Assembly: GCA_030615605.1 (NCBI GenBank)
Contig: JAUWYY010000019.1
Location: forward strand, 1-46,099
Source of the DNA: a bacterium
GTDB lineage: Bacteria > Armatimonadota > Zipacnadia > Zipacnadales > Zipacnadaceae
Reading direction: 5' to 3'
Length of the DNA: 46,099 nt
The notes beneath the pieces are model-generated. The model made no database searches, was not told where the DNA came from, and was given only the letters and a program-made list of their open reading frames with translations. The position numbers were made by a program, and so were the translations under genes. This document shows positions 1 to 8,181 of the stretch, in pieces. Position 1 is the stretch's first letter. Each line of letters begins with the position of its first letter.

Positions 1-599
1 TCTCGCACGGCTACCACCGGTATGCCTTGCTCCAGAGCTGCAAGGGTTGGCAGTCCTACGCAACCGTTGGGAATCACCAGGCACGATACGTCAGCCGCGG
101 TTAACACACCGGGGCGCTTCAATACCGCCGCGCCTTGGACAATGCGCGGGCTCCGATGCAGCCCCTTCAGGACTGAGTAAAGGAAAGAAGTCGATATGAC
201 CTCGGCTGACATGCGGGGGTCAACTACCCCAACATCCAGGTTCAGAATCTCCATGGACTCTACCATAGGGGCATGCGCAGAGGGCACATCGAAAATCATC
301 GATATCGCATGAGTCAGCATCGCCTCAACGCCACCCCATGGATTGACCATCTCGCCGCGGCTCTCGTAGTAATCGAGGTGAAAGCGCTCAGGCACATCAA
401 TTATCGAACCGAGCGCGACAGCATCGAATTCCGTCCGGCGGTGCGAGAGCACCTCACATAGCCGTTCAAGCCCTTCAACCCGTCCGACGGCTCGGCCAGA
501 CGACGAATACTCGCCCCACATGTGGATCGGTGGGTCCAGCTTAACAACAACCGGACAGTCCAGGCCTAACGTGGCCCGTGCCGCCGACAATGGCCCCTG
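1..599 (-). pseudogene. DUF3326 protein, N-terminal half missing, runs off window
   Basis: Reading from about 599 down to the window edge, the minus strand encodes the C-terminal half of a DUF3326 family protein. Visible family blocks are SAARATLGL, NPWGGVEAMLTH, VPSAHAP, FLYSVLKGLHRSPRIV and VIPNGCVGLPTLAALEQG. The function of the family is unknown. The N-terminal block with the PTGIGA..GGYAGDA signature that normally precedes this region is absent. Upstream in the same frame lies only a short stretch of about 13 codons and then the TGA stop (639-641) of the KH protein. No good start codon or ribosome site is seen; a TTG at 588-590 is the only weak candidate. This is most likely a 5'-truncated remnant or a deletion junction, although the remaining frame is open to the window edge. 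Confidence 0.75.
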
Positions 600-638
600 A
601 CCTACGCGAGATTGCCCGGCGAGGTTATGTGAGATGTA

Positions 639-2642
639 TCAGGCGATAGGCAGCGAAATATCTCCGACGTGCGCATCGGATACATCGATTTGGATCCTTG
701 TGTTCGTTAGACGTTCGGTCGCCCGAATGTTACAGCCTCTAGTGCCTATGATCGCTCCCACATCCTGATCGGGAGAAACCAGCACCCTGACATTGCCGGT
801 AGTGGGGTCCTCCTCCACAGCAACTATTTTCTCGGGATCGAGTGGATGAAGGGCGGTAACTAGCATCTTGAGGGGGTCAGGATCCCAATGCAAGAAGTCA
901 ACACGTAACACGTTGAGCGCACCCTGAACGGCGCGCGCCCGCGCGCCGCTCTCTCCGATACATGCGCCGACGGCGTTCACGGCCGGAATAACGGCTCTCA
1001 CAGCTATTTTGCACCGCTCTGACGGGACGTAGCCCGTGCGGAGCACCTCGATTTTTCCCTGCGCGAATTCTGGGATGTGCTCTCGCATCGCAGCTACTAC
1101 AATCTGGTCTACCGCGTGCGATCTGAGGCTGGTTTCCTCCGGTGCAGTTGACTCGGAAGTGGGTGCCAACATGAGCCTACGTGCGACTAATCTGTTCGCC
1201 ACCTTGATATTGCAGCCAGATTTCCCGATCGCCATCCCACGAGCCATCGCATCTTCAATCTGCAGCCAGATTTCCCCCGACCCTGATTCTTCCCACACAT
1301 CATCAACTGCCAAGGGATGGAGCGGGAATAGCGCTGCAACAGCCAATTCGCAGGCGTCGTTGGACCAGGGGATGAAATCCAGTTGTTCGACCCCTATGAG
1401 CTTGAGGAGGGTATCGTGGCGCTGGTCTCTGTGTGCGTCCTGACACCAAAGTTTGACGTCAAAGTCCTTGCTGGCTGCGGCGACTGCGATTTTTGCAACA
1501 GTTTCGTGTTCGATCGCAGTTGCCCTCACTTCGATCTCTCTGTTTGCAATCTCGTCGAAGCACTCTGAGGTTTGCTCGAGGATATTCGAGTCTACCTTGG
1601 GGGCTGGTCTATGGTCCTGCGCCGAAGCACGCTGACAGACAATGCAAACTGCAGGATTGACGCGTCCGCCCGTCAAAGGTGGAAGCTGGTAGGAAGTGGT
1701 CCGCTCTACGTTTGCGATATTCTTGCTCCGCGCTCTCCTCGCAAGCCCACGGGTTAACATCACGTTCTGCTGACCGCTCGCTAGTAGGTACACGGTGTCG
1801 GCACCTTCGGCCAGAGCCTGCACGAGTCGGTTCTCGTGCGCCTGGATCCCCGCATGCTCGATTGTGTCCAGTTTGGCCACTAGTATGATGTGGACACGTA
1901 TGTTCCTGGCTATGAAGGGGAGGTCTGATTCCTCCCCCCTTTCCCTGGCAGCTATGTTCTGCAGATAGTTGACGAATGAGTCAATCTCCGTGGCAATCTT
2001 AGGGTCTGGCGCCCTCATTCGTACCCGTTCGCCCAAACATTTGAGTTCACGCAAGTATATCCTGGTGAACAGGCAGTCGTTGTCGATGACCTCAAGCTGT
2101 GTGGCATAGTCGCGTATGGACGGCTGTCGGCGCACGTATGGGCCCCAGACGTTCTCGTAAAAGTAGTTTAATGCGCTCGACGATCGTCGTTGCGAGAGTA
2201 TCTTACGACTAACCACGAAGTCGGTTGCTCTCATCAATTCCTCTTTCGGATACAGCCGAGCCTCCGGTAGCAGCCCCCGCGACAAGTAGGCCATAGTGGC
2301 CCTGACCGTGTTTGCATCATCGTTAGGGTCTCGACTCATCCTGACGATTACTTCATGATTGCGCAGGAAAGAGTCCGTATCCACACGCGTAGCCCATTGA
2401 ATCTTGAGAGCGTGTGGCAAGACGCCGGGCATCTCCGCGTTAAGGCGCTCACAGGCAGTGTTAATGCGGCTCTGTACGTCTAATGCTATCCGGCGTCGTT
2501 TGTGCCTCTCCGAAAGAAACGATCCGCCGCGTACGATAAGTGCCCACAGCCGTTCCCACTTGTCAATATGTCTGACAAAGTAGCCGACTACGAGCAGGGC
2601 TAGGAGTACACCAGACACGAATGTTGCGACGTAGTGCAACAT
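639..2642 (-). CDS. Membrane-anchored protein with two NusA-type double KH modules
   Basis: Encodes 667 residues. A single hydrophobic helix at about residues 3-22 (ATFVSGVLLALLVVGYFV) anchors the protein. A region of about 340 residues with no family I recognise follows; it contains a CIVC pair near residue 330. The C-terminal half resembles NusA KH1-KH2 twice. Module 1 (about 370-495) keeps the IDIVPWS-like block (LDFIPWSNDA) and a KH2 GKSG loop but has lost the KH1 GxxG. Module 2 (about 530-657) is closer to NusA, with AVGACIGESGARARAV (KH1 loop GESG) and IIGTRGCNIRATERLT (KH2 loop GTRG). The ATG at 2642 is chosen because GGGGAGGT lies just upstream. The gene follows the zinc-ribbon gene by 2 bases, so the two are probably coupled. 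RNA binding at the membrane is inferred from the KH folds; the cellular role is unknown. Confidence 0.85.
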   Translation of the reverse strand: MLHYVATFVSGVLLALLVVGYFVRHIDKWERLWALIVRGGSFLSERHKRRRIALDVQSRINTACERLNAEMPGVLPHALKIQWATRVDTDSFLRNHEVIVRMSRDPNDDANTVRATMAYLSRGLLPEARLYPKEELMRATDFVVSRKILSQRRSSSALNYFYENVWGPYVRRQPSIRDYATQLEVIDNDCLFTRIYLRELKCLGERVRMRAPDPKIATEIDSFVNYLQNIAARERGEESDLPFIARNIRVHIILVAKLDTIEHAGIQAHENRLVQALAEGADTVYLLASGQQNVMLTRGLARRARSKNIANVERTTSYQLPPLTGGRVNPAVCIVCQRASAQDHRPAPKVDSNILEQTSECFDEIANREIEVRATAIEHETVAKIAVAAASKDFDVKLWCQDAHRDQRHDTLLKLIGVEQLDFIPWSNDACELAVAALFPLHPLAVDDVWEESGSGEIWLQIEDAMARGMAIGKSGCNIKVANRLVARRLMLAPTSESTAPEETSLRSHAVDQIVVAAMREHIPEFAQGKIEVLRTGYVPSERCKIAVRAVIPAVNAVGACIGESGARARAVQGALNVLRVDFLHWDPDPLKMLVTALHPLDPEKIVAVEEDPTTGNVRVLVSPDQDVGAIIGTRGCNIRATERLTNTRIQIDVSDAHVGDISLPIA

Positions 2643-2644
2643 GA

Positions 2645-2893
2645 TTACCTCCCCTTTTGAGCGAATGCCACAGCACAGCAGTCCTCGTTGGTGCACGCTA
2701 TGCGTACTACGCCGTCTCTGACGAAAATGGCTCCGACTTTGGCTAGCGTAACTTGCTCGTCACACACGTCGCACGTTAACTTGCCCTCCAGGACATCATC
2801 GAATATCCCGAGGTCTCGCAATAGGTTCTCAATGTCGTCGTCGTGGACAGCCCTCACGGTGGTCCTGTCTCGCCAGCGCTTCGGCATCAGCAT
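2645..2893 (-). CDS. Small zinc-ribbon protein
   Basis: Encodes 82 residues. The C-terminal half is a zinc ribbon with C41-x2-C44 and C67-x4-C72 (another Cys at 73), suited to binding one Zn ion. The N-terminal half is charged (KRWRDRTTVRAVHDDD) and probably helical. The ATG at 2893 has an AGAGGGA ribosome site 7 bases upstream; an in-frame ATG at 2887 is the alternative. The start overlaps the stop of the broken AAA ATPase gene (2887-2889). The stop codon lies inside the ribosome site of the KH protein, so the three genes look like a once-coupled operon. I do not recognise a named family. Roles as an adaptor or nucleic-acid-binding subunit are possible but unproven. Confidence 0.75.
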   Translation of the reverse strand: MLMPKRWRDRTTVRAVHDDDIENLLRDLGIFDDVLEGKLTCDVCDEQVTLAKVGAIFVRDGVVRIACTNEDCCAVAFAQKGR

Positions 2894-3255
2894 TGGAAGT
2901 TCCCTCTTTCAAGTTCACGGGCGTAAAGGAATTGATCCAGCTTCTCAAAGGCCTCTAACCTCCTTATCTGGGCTACTATGGTGTGCCGCTTCTCATTGCC
3001 ATCACTGAGCTCGATCCACACAGTGGCATCGTCTTCTCCGGTCCGAACGAACTTCCCGTCCAACTCACGGAGCAGCCCAGCCGCACTGGATTCGTCGCAA
3101 AGCCCCATGGCAATACTGCGCAGAAGCGTCGTCTTGCCATCTCCGTTGTCCCCGACCACCACCGTCCACATTGTGGTCTCCCCTTCAGATTCAAGATTCA
3201 GGGTGACATCACGAAAACACCGGACGTTTTTCAGGACGACCTTCGTTATTTACAT
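2887..3255 (-). pseudogene. AAA/RecF-SMC-like ATPase, nonsense at codon 2 and 3' truncated
   Basis: A strong ribosome site (GGAGGT) sits 9-10 bases before an ATG at 3253-3255, but the second codon is TAA. The frame then continues as ITKVVLKNVRCFRDVTLNLE and through a Walker A motif (VVVGDNGDGKTTLLRSIA). This is the usual start of an AAA_15/AAA_23 ATPase that relates to RecF and SMC proteins. The frame ends after 122 codons, close to FLYARELERGNFQC, whereas family members run several hundred residues further to Walker B. The gene therefore has a start-proximal nonsense codon and a missing C-terminal two thirds. A 94-residue product could start at the internal ATG (3171), but this would lose the first beta strand. 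It was probably the first gene of an operon with the zinc-ribbon and KH proteins. Confidence 0.75.
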
Positions 3256-4008
3256 TGCCGATTACCTCCTAGCTCTGATACTCCCGCGGATCTTCGCAGC
3301 AGCACACTTCCTGCCCATCACCTATTCAGTACGGTACCGTTCCAGCCGCCGCATTTGGCCCCCTCGGGTACTGTGGTCCCGGGTTTCCCCTTTTTTCTGT
3401 ACTCGATTGATACATTCTTCGAATCTGTGATCAATTCATTCTCGTGCTGGCGACGTAGGCGCAAGAATCAAGAATTCATGGCCTGGCCCAGAGGCTGCGC
3501 GATACCGGCCTGCTTCCCGAGGCGTTTGTCACGACCCTGGCCGGCGCCCGTTGCCGTCCCCTACCGAGCTCTTTAATCGTATGTAGAACAGGATCTGACG
3601 ATGCCAACTAGGGATATCGAGCCTGGCAAGGACGAATCTTTGGGGAGGGAGTCGAAGCACTGACAGGCGCGCAGCAGTAAGATGACGGTGAGATAAGCCG
3701 TGAGGCGCACCAGGCGAAGCAGCAGCCGCTTGACGCTCCTCGCTAGTCACGCCACAATCGGTTTGCGAAGGGCGCCCCGTGCATTGAAGTATTGGCCAGG
3801 CAGGGAGTGGATAGCAGTGCTACGAGCATCTGGGAAATGACCTGCCCCATGAATTATACCACTTGCTATGTCAGTTCCATTGCTGGACCGCCTCTGGGGT
3901 CGGCGGTTGGCAATTGAGTGCGCTGTGTGATCTCACTGCATTGTAGTACCTTGGTTGTCGCTCCACCAGCCGGGGCCCCAAGCCCATTCTGATTCTCTTA
4001 TCGAGGTT
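3256..4008. other. Gene-free stretch
   Basis: About 750 bases without a recognisable gene on either strand. Short open frames exist (for example 3529-3750 minus) but have low-complexity Ala/Pro/Arg composition and no ribosome site or family resemblance. It lies between two gene remnants and is probably decayed DNA. The part next to 3255 should carry the promoter of the AAA - zinc ribbon - KH genes, but I see no convincing -35/-10 pair. Confidence 0.5.
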
Positions 4009-4377
4009 CTACTGAAGTATCCGTTCCCTCGCTGTCTGCTCGATAGTCATTGAATCGATGCTTCCGTCAGGCCGATCTTCAGAAGTGATGAGCTGGTCCA
4101 AGTAGCCATTCCTCTTGTAGCACTCCGTCTTCCTTGCCCGCTACTCCTAGTACGATGGCACAGAAAGCATCCCCACGTGTTCCCAATAATAGGTGTCGCC
4201 TTCGTAGCTGACAGTGAAGTCGGGCAGGCGGAAGTCTTTTGGATTGTCGTCCTTGTTCAGCAGCTTCTTTTCGTACTCATAGCTGATCCCGACTCGGGTC
4301 ACCGTGTCGGCCACAATGATCTCCGACTTCGACCGCCATTCACAGCTGGCTCGAAACATAGGAACAGATTGCATCAC
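4009..4377 (-). pseudogene. Remnant of helicase/nuclease C-terminal domain with two in-frame stops
   Basis: The minus strand shows the conserved C-terminal block found in many large bacterial helicase and nuclease proteins: RSKSEIIVADTVTRVGISYE, then DFRLPDFTVSYEGDTYYWEH and LGMLSVPSY (here VGMLSVPSY). After PSY come TAG, GAG, TAG, and then the same frame resumes family-like sequence: NGYLDQLITSED, DGSIDSMTIEQTARERIL. The spacing between the blocks is what the intact family has, so the two stops are point mutations rather than a natural end. The catalytic ATPase part upstream is missing, apart from a short leader with an accidental ATG. A fragment of 76 residues could still be made from 4377, but a function is unlikely. 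Confidence 0.7.
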
Positions 4378-4555
4378 CTATCTCCTTTGGTGCGGTGTAC
4401 TCGCTCAAGCCGCAGTCGTGGTCAAAACCCCACTAACTTAGCTTCACCGTACATTATCTTCCTACCTCTCCGTCACTACCCCTCGCAGGTATCCTACTAC
4501 GTATGACGAACTATAACTCCAAGGATGAATAACAATAAATAGGGAGGCACAAGTG

Positions 4556-5050
4556 ATGCTATTGCCGCTTACGGCAGTAGAAATACTGGAGATTGCCATT
4601 CAAGCTGAACGTCAGGGAACAGCCTTCTACGAACGCCTTGCCACCACAGCCGACAGCGAGCGCGTCAGAGCCGAGTGTCAACGCTTAGTGGGAATGGAAC
4701 GCGAACACGAGAAGGCCTTTCAGCGCCTACTTGGGCAGCAGGACGGGCAGCGGGCGCTCAGCTCCCTGCCACCCGGTCAACTATCTGACGAGTACCAGCA
4801 ATACTTGTCGGCCCTGGTTGATAGCAACATGCTCCCCGACGAAGATACGGCCCGGCAGCTCGCAGAAGAGGCTGAGAGCGAGGTCGAGGCTATCAACATA
4901 GCACTCCAGATGGAAAAGAATGCCATCCTGTTTTATCAGGAGTTGCAGAATCTGCTGGGCACAGAAGCCGGAGTCTTGCGGACCATACTCGACGAGGAGC
5001 GGTCTCACGTTTACGAACTCAATGAGCTGAAGACTTATCTACAGAAATAG
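4556..5050 (+). CDS. Ferritin-like (rubrerythrin-type) diiron protein
   Basis: Encodes 164 residues as a four-helix ferritin-like domain. Two E-x6-Y and E-x2-H pairs are visible: AERQGTAFYERL with EREHEKAF in the first half, and MEKNAILFYQEL with DEERSHVYEL in the second. These are the usual iron ligands of the rubrerythrin diiron site. The C-terminal rubredoxin domain of classical rubrerythrin is absent. The likely role is peroxide or oxygen detoxification or iron handling in an anaerobe. The ATG at 4556 is preferred; a GTG directly before it at 4553 is possible. AGGGAGG lies about 9 bases upstream. A related second copy follows 90 bases later. Confidence 0.85.
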   Translation: MLLPLTAVEILEIAIQAERQGTAFYERLATTADSERVRAECQRLVGMEREHEKAFQRLLGQQDGQRALSSLPPGQLSDEYQQYLSALVDSNMLPDEDTARQLAEEAESEVEAINIALQMEKNAILFYQELQNLLGTEAGVLRTILDEERSHVYELNELKTYLQK

Positions 5051-5139
5051 CTGCTGGCAGGAAGCGGAGCGACGAGGAACGGCGAGCACTGCTAGGTGAC
5101 TGGACAGCAAACGAGCACGTTTCTCAGGAGACTACCCAA

Positions 5140-5667
5140 ATGGACGAGAGATTGAGTGTTATCAAGCAGGCCATGCAATTGGAAGATGACGGCCGCCAGT
5201 ACTACTTGCAGGCGGCAGCTAGAGCACGGAATCCCCTGGCTAAGAACACCTTTCAGTGGCTGGCAGAGCAGGAACAACAGCACAAGCAGTATTTCGTGGC
5301 TTACTACCAGATCATGGAAGAACAGCATGACTGGCCACCCATGAGCCAAATAGGGGTTAGCACCCAGGCTGCGCGCCAGGAGGCGGCCCGCATATTTCAA
5401 CAGGCGCTCACGCAGATTGAGGAGGGCATCCCCGAGGACATTGAACTCAGCGAGCTGTACAACGGTGCAATGGAACTTGAACGCAAGAGTATTGACCTGT
5501 ATCGCACCGAGGCGGAGCGGGCCGCCGAGCACAATGCCCGGGAATTCTACGACTTCCTGACCGAGCAGGAACGGGGCCACTTGAATTTGCTTGCCACTAC
5601 TCTGGAGTATCTCGATCACCCCGACTCGTGGTACTTGACTGAGGAGCAGTGGATTGTGGAGGGGTGA
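5140..5667 (+). CDS. Second ferritin-like diiron protein
   Basis: Encodes 175 residues. The same two-repeat ligand pattern as its upstream neighbour is seen: LEDDGRQYYLQAA with EQEQQHKQYF, and LERKSIDLYRTEAERAAEHN with TEQERGHLNLL. Like the neighbour it lacks a rubredoxin domain. The C-terminal tail (DHPDSWYLTEEQWIVEG) matches the tail common in rubrerythrin-domain proteins of anaerobes. The ATG at 5140 has AGGAG about 9 bases upstream. The two genes probably form one transcript. They are similar in plan but well diverged in sequence, so the duplication is old or the pair was acquired together. Exact substrate (peroxide, oxygen, iron storage) is not visible from sequence. Confidence 0.85.
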   Translation: MDERLSVIKQAMQLEDDGRQYYLQAAARARNPLAKNTFQWLAEQEQQHKQYFVAYYQIMEEQHDWPPMSQIGVSTQAARQEAARIFQQALTQIEEGIPEDIELSELYNGAMELERKSIDLYRTEAERAAEHNAREFYDFLTEQERGHLNLLATTLEYLDHPDSWYLTEEQWIVEG

Positions 5668-5767
5668 GACGCAATAACTTGCTATCTTTGGCGTAGGCAC
5701 TGTATCGTTCGGGCACTTGTGTAAGCCTCATGCTACTGAACGGCAGAACAAGAGGAGAGGAGGTGAC

Positions 5768-6103
5768 ATGATGCCCCCGCTGATGGATATTAGCGTCATT
5801 CCCGTTGGCAAAGAAGGTGCAAGCCTCGGGGATACAGTGGTCGAGGTGCTAAGGATCGCGGAGAAGCACGGCATTCAGTACGAATTGAGCCCGATGAGTA
5901 CCACCATGGAAGGCGATCTGGACACTCTCCTGCAGGTGGCGCGTGAGATGCACGAGGTTTGCTTTGGCCTGGGATACCCACGCGTCCTCACCGCTATCCG
6001 GGTGGCTATCCGGCGACATGGACTCCACTTTGTACTGATTGACAGGGCGTCGAGCGGGATCCCGATGCTGGGCGTATTAGCTCGAGGAGGAAGGTACCAA
6101 TGA
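5768..6103 (+). CDS. MTH1187-family thiamine-binding protein
   Basis: Encodes 111 residues. The first 80 fit the MTH1187/YkoF-like (DUF77) family: DISVIPVGKEGASLGDTVVE, HGIQYELSPMSTTMEGDLD and a helix ending CFGLGYPRVLTAIRVAIRR. These small ferredoxin-like-fold proteins bind thiamine or related ligands. The start at 5768 is set by GGAGG about 7 bases upstream; a second ATG follows at once. The last 28 residues do not match the family. Reading one base further after residue 80 gives RDMDSTLY, which looks like the expected RDxDxTL tail, so a frameshift near 6013 is possible. The stop overlaps the prs start (ATGA at 6100-6103), which indicates translational coupling in the present frame. Confidence 0.75.
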   Translation: MMPPLMDISVIPVGKEGASLGDTVVEVLRIAEKHGIQYELSPMSTTMEGDLDTLLQVAREMHEVCFGLGYPRVLTAIRVAIRRHGLHFVLIDRASSGIPMLGVLARGGRYQ

Positions 6104-7035
6104 AAGACCGATTAATGGTCATCGCAGGCAGCTCAAACATCCCCTTGGCACTGGAGATCTGTGACTGCCTAGATACACAGCTCACCGAGGTTGCCATTTC
6201 TAGATTCTCCAACGATTGCCTCTTCGTTCAGATATTGGAAAACGTGAGAGAGTCCGACGTATTCGTGGTGCAGTCGCTTTATCCTAATCCGAGCGAGAAA
6301 TTGGTGGAGCTAATGCTGCTGTGTGATGCTCTGCGCAGTGCATCGGCTGGACGGATTACTGCGGTGATACCGCACTACTCTTATGCTCGTTCTGATAAGA
6401 AGGACAAGCCAAGGATCTCAATAGCCGCCCGGGCTCTTGCTGATGCTCTGGTAACGGCCGGGGTCAATCGCTTTCTTACAATGGCTCTTCACTCTGCGCA
6501 GGTTCATGGCTTCTTCAGCGTGCCCACCGACCACTTGCTGGCTGTTCCAGTCATTTGTGATCACCTGTCCAAGTCAGACCTGTCGAACACCGTGGCACTG
6601 TTTGACTTCGGCGAGGATAAACGTATCGGTAGCTACGCCGAAAGGCTCTCTCTCCCTATCGCAGTGATCGAGAAACAGCGGATAAGCGACACCGAAGTCG
6701 AGATAAGGGCCCTCATTGGTGATGTCAAAGACAAGGACGTCATCATCTTTGATGATGAGATCAGTAGGGGAACGTCCCTCATAGCCACGCTAGACGCGAT
6801 AGACAGTCTTGGGGTCCTAAGCGTGCGAGCCGCATGTACTCACGGTCTTCTATGTGGCCCCGCCATAGATCTCATACAGGGCTCCAAAGTGGAGGAAGTC
6901 ATTGCCACCGACACTGTAGAGATCCCTCCAGAGAAGCGCACAGAGAAGATCACCGTGCTATCCGTGGCTTCGCTCTTCGCCGAGGCGATAGAGAGGATAC
7001 ACATGGGAGAATCCGTGAGTGAGCTTTTCAGGTGA
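6100..7035 (+). CDS. prs: Ribose-phosphate pyrophosphokinase (PRPP synthetase)
   Basis: Encodes 311 residues, the normal length. It makes PRPP from ribose 5-phosphate and ATP for nucleotide, His, Trp and cofactor synthesis. The ATP-site block YSYARSDKKDKPRISIAA (about 93-110) and the catalytic-region ALHSAQVHGFF (His131) are present. The PRPP-binding loop reads IIFDDEISRGTS (215-226), where most enzymes have DDxIDTGGT; the two acidic residues are kept but the phosphate loop is altered. The protein is therefore a diverged member. The gene overlaps the thiamine-binding protein by 4 bases, with GGAGG upstream of the ATG. The pairing with a thiamine-binding protein suggests a link to cofactor supply, by inference only. 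Confidence 0.85.
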   Translation: MKDRLMVIAGSSNIPLALEICDCLDTQLTEVAISRFSNDCLFVQILENVRESDVFVVQSLYPNPSEKLVELMLLCDALRSASAGRITAVIPHYSYARSDKKDKPRISIAARALADALVTAGVNRFLTMALHSAQVHGFFSVPTDHLLAVPVICDHLSKSDLSNTVALFDFGEDKRIGSYAERLSLPIAVIEKQRISDTEVEIRALIGDVKDKDVIIFDDEISRGTSLIATLDAIDSLGVLSVRAACTHGLLCGPAIDLIQGSKVEEVIATDTVEIPPEKRTEKITVLSVASLFAEAIERIHMGESVSELFR

Positions 7036-7191
7036 GGTCGTAGACAACATCTGCGACGCTTACAGCCTGTCCGAGAGCTCCTCAATGGTGCCATAATGTG
7101 ATCCGCTGCATTGGGGTGGGTGCTCTTCGGGCTGAGGAAGATTGAGGGCAATGACTAACCGCATGGACTATCGTTCGGAGGTGTTGGCTAA

Positions 7192-7620
7192 AACTTATGT
7201 GGCTTCTCGCGAGCTTCCCGCCGCGACGACAATCCTGTGCTTTTTATCGAGCACAAGGCCCACTATGGCTTCAAGGGTGAAGTGCCGACAGAGGAGGAGG
7301 TTATTCCTCTGGGTGTGGCCGATGTGAAGCGTGAGGGTGGCGACGTGACCCTGGTGTCCTGGTCGAGGACATTGACTTTTGCTTTGGAGGCGGCAGAGAA
7401 GCTGGCGGAAGAGGGTATCAGCGTGGAAGTCATTGACCCACGCACTCTGCAGCCCCTGGACATTGAGACTATCTGGCGCTCCGTGGCGAAAACTGGCCAT
7501 CTAGTTATCGCCCACGAGGCGGTCAAGTTTGGGGGCTTCGGAGCCGAGATCGCTGCGCAAGTTGTGTAGCATGCCTGGGACAGCCTAAAGAAGCCACTGA
7601 TGGCATCAAGCTTTCGACAT
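7192..7620 (+). pseudogene. Remnant of pyruvate/2-oxoacid dehydrogenase E1-beta subunit
   Basis: From about 7216 the plus strand reads RRDDNPVLFIEHKAHYGFKG, then EVPTEEEVIPLGVADVKREG, VIDPRTLQPLD and HEAVKFGGFGAEIAAQVV. These are consecutive blocks of the E1 component beta subunit (AcoB/PdhB type) covering roughly the middle third of the protein. The thiamine-domain N-terminus is missing. After QVV comes a TAG, followed in the same frame by HAWDSLKKP, which resembles the continuing helix, and then sequence that drifts away from the family. The gene is truncated at both ends and has an in-frame stop. No E1-alpha or E2 gene is adjacent, so this is an isolated fossil. Confidence 0.75.
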
Positions 7621-8181
7621 ATGGATGCCTTGCTCAGCCTCCGGCCAAGGTGCGCTTGGTAGTGCTGTAAGTGAGCGGGAGTGAATTAATGGAGATCAAT
7701 ACTCAGATTCGCCTCGAACTGGAGCCACACAGCAAACTCCCAGACATCTGTGGCATAAGCATAGATGGTACTATCAGCGCGCCCCGTCAAACACTGTACG
7801 GAAGCTTCCAATAGTAATCTGAGACTGGACCTAGATATACTTGCCTCCCCCTACCGACCATTTGTGTAGAAGAATCCCAGATTTCAACGGCACCGACAGT
7901 CCTCTCAGGCCCACCTGGGTAACCTTGGTATCCTGGATGCAACGAACCCGGCAAGACAGGCCGGAGGGGGGCTGCCAGGGCGCGTGGCAGCAATTATGTA
8001 GCTTCCCATGCGCTCTGTGCTCGCGCTCTCAATGTCCTCAACGATCACAGGCGAGGTCTGGCGCTCAAGCGGGGCAGGTGCGTAACCAGTAGGTGTACGA
8101 CCGAGATAGGGCTAGTTATCTCAGTGGCCGAGCCTACACACGGGCCTTGTGTCCCTGCCCCAAGGGTATCCAAACTGCATT
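7621..8181. other. Gene-free stretch
   Basis: About 560 bases between two gene remnants. Short open frames on both strands (for example 7787-7993 minus and 7841-8092 plus) lack ribosome sites and family resemblance. Codon-like structure is not apparent. It is probably decayed DNA from a deleted E1-beta/E2 region and the prepilin remnant. Confidence 0.5.
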
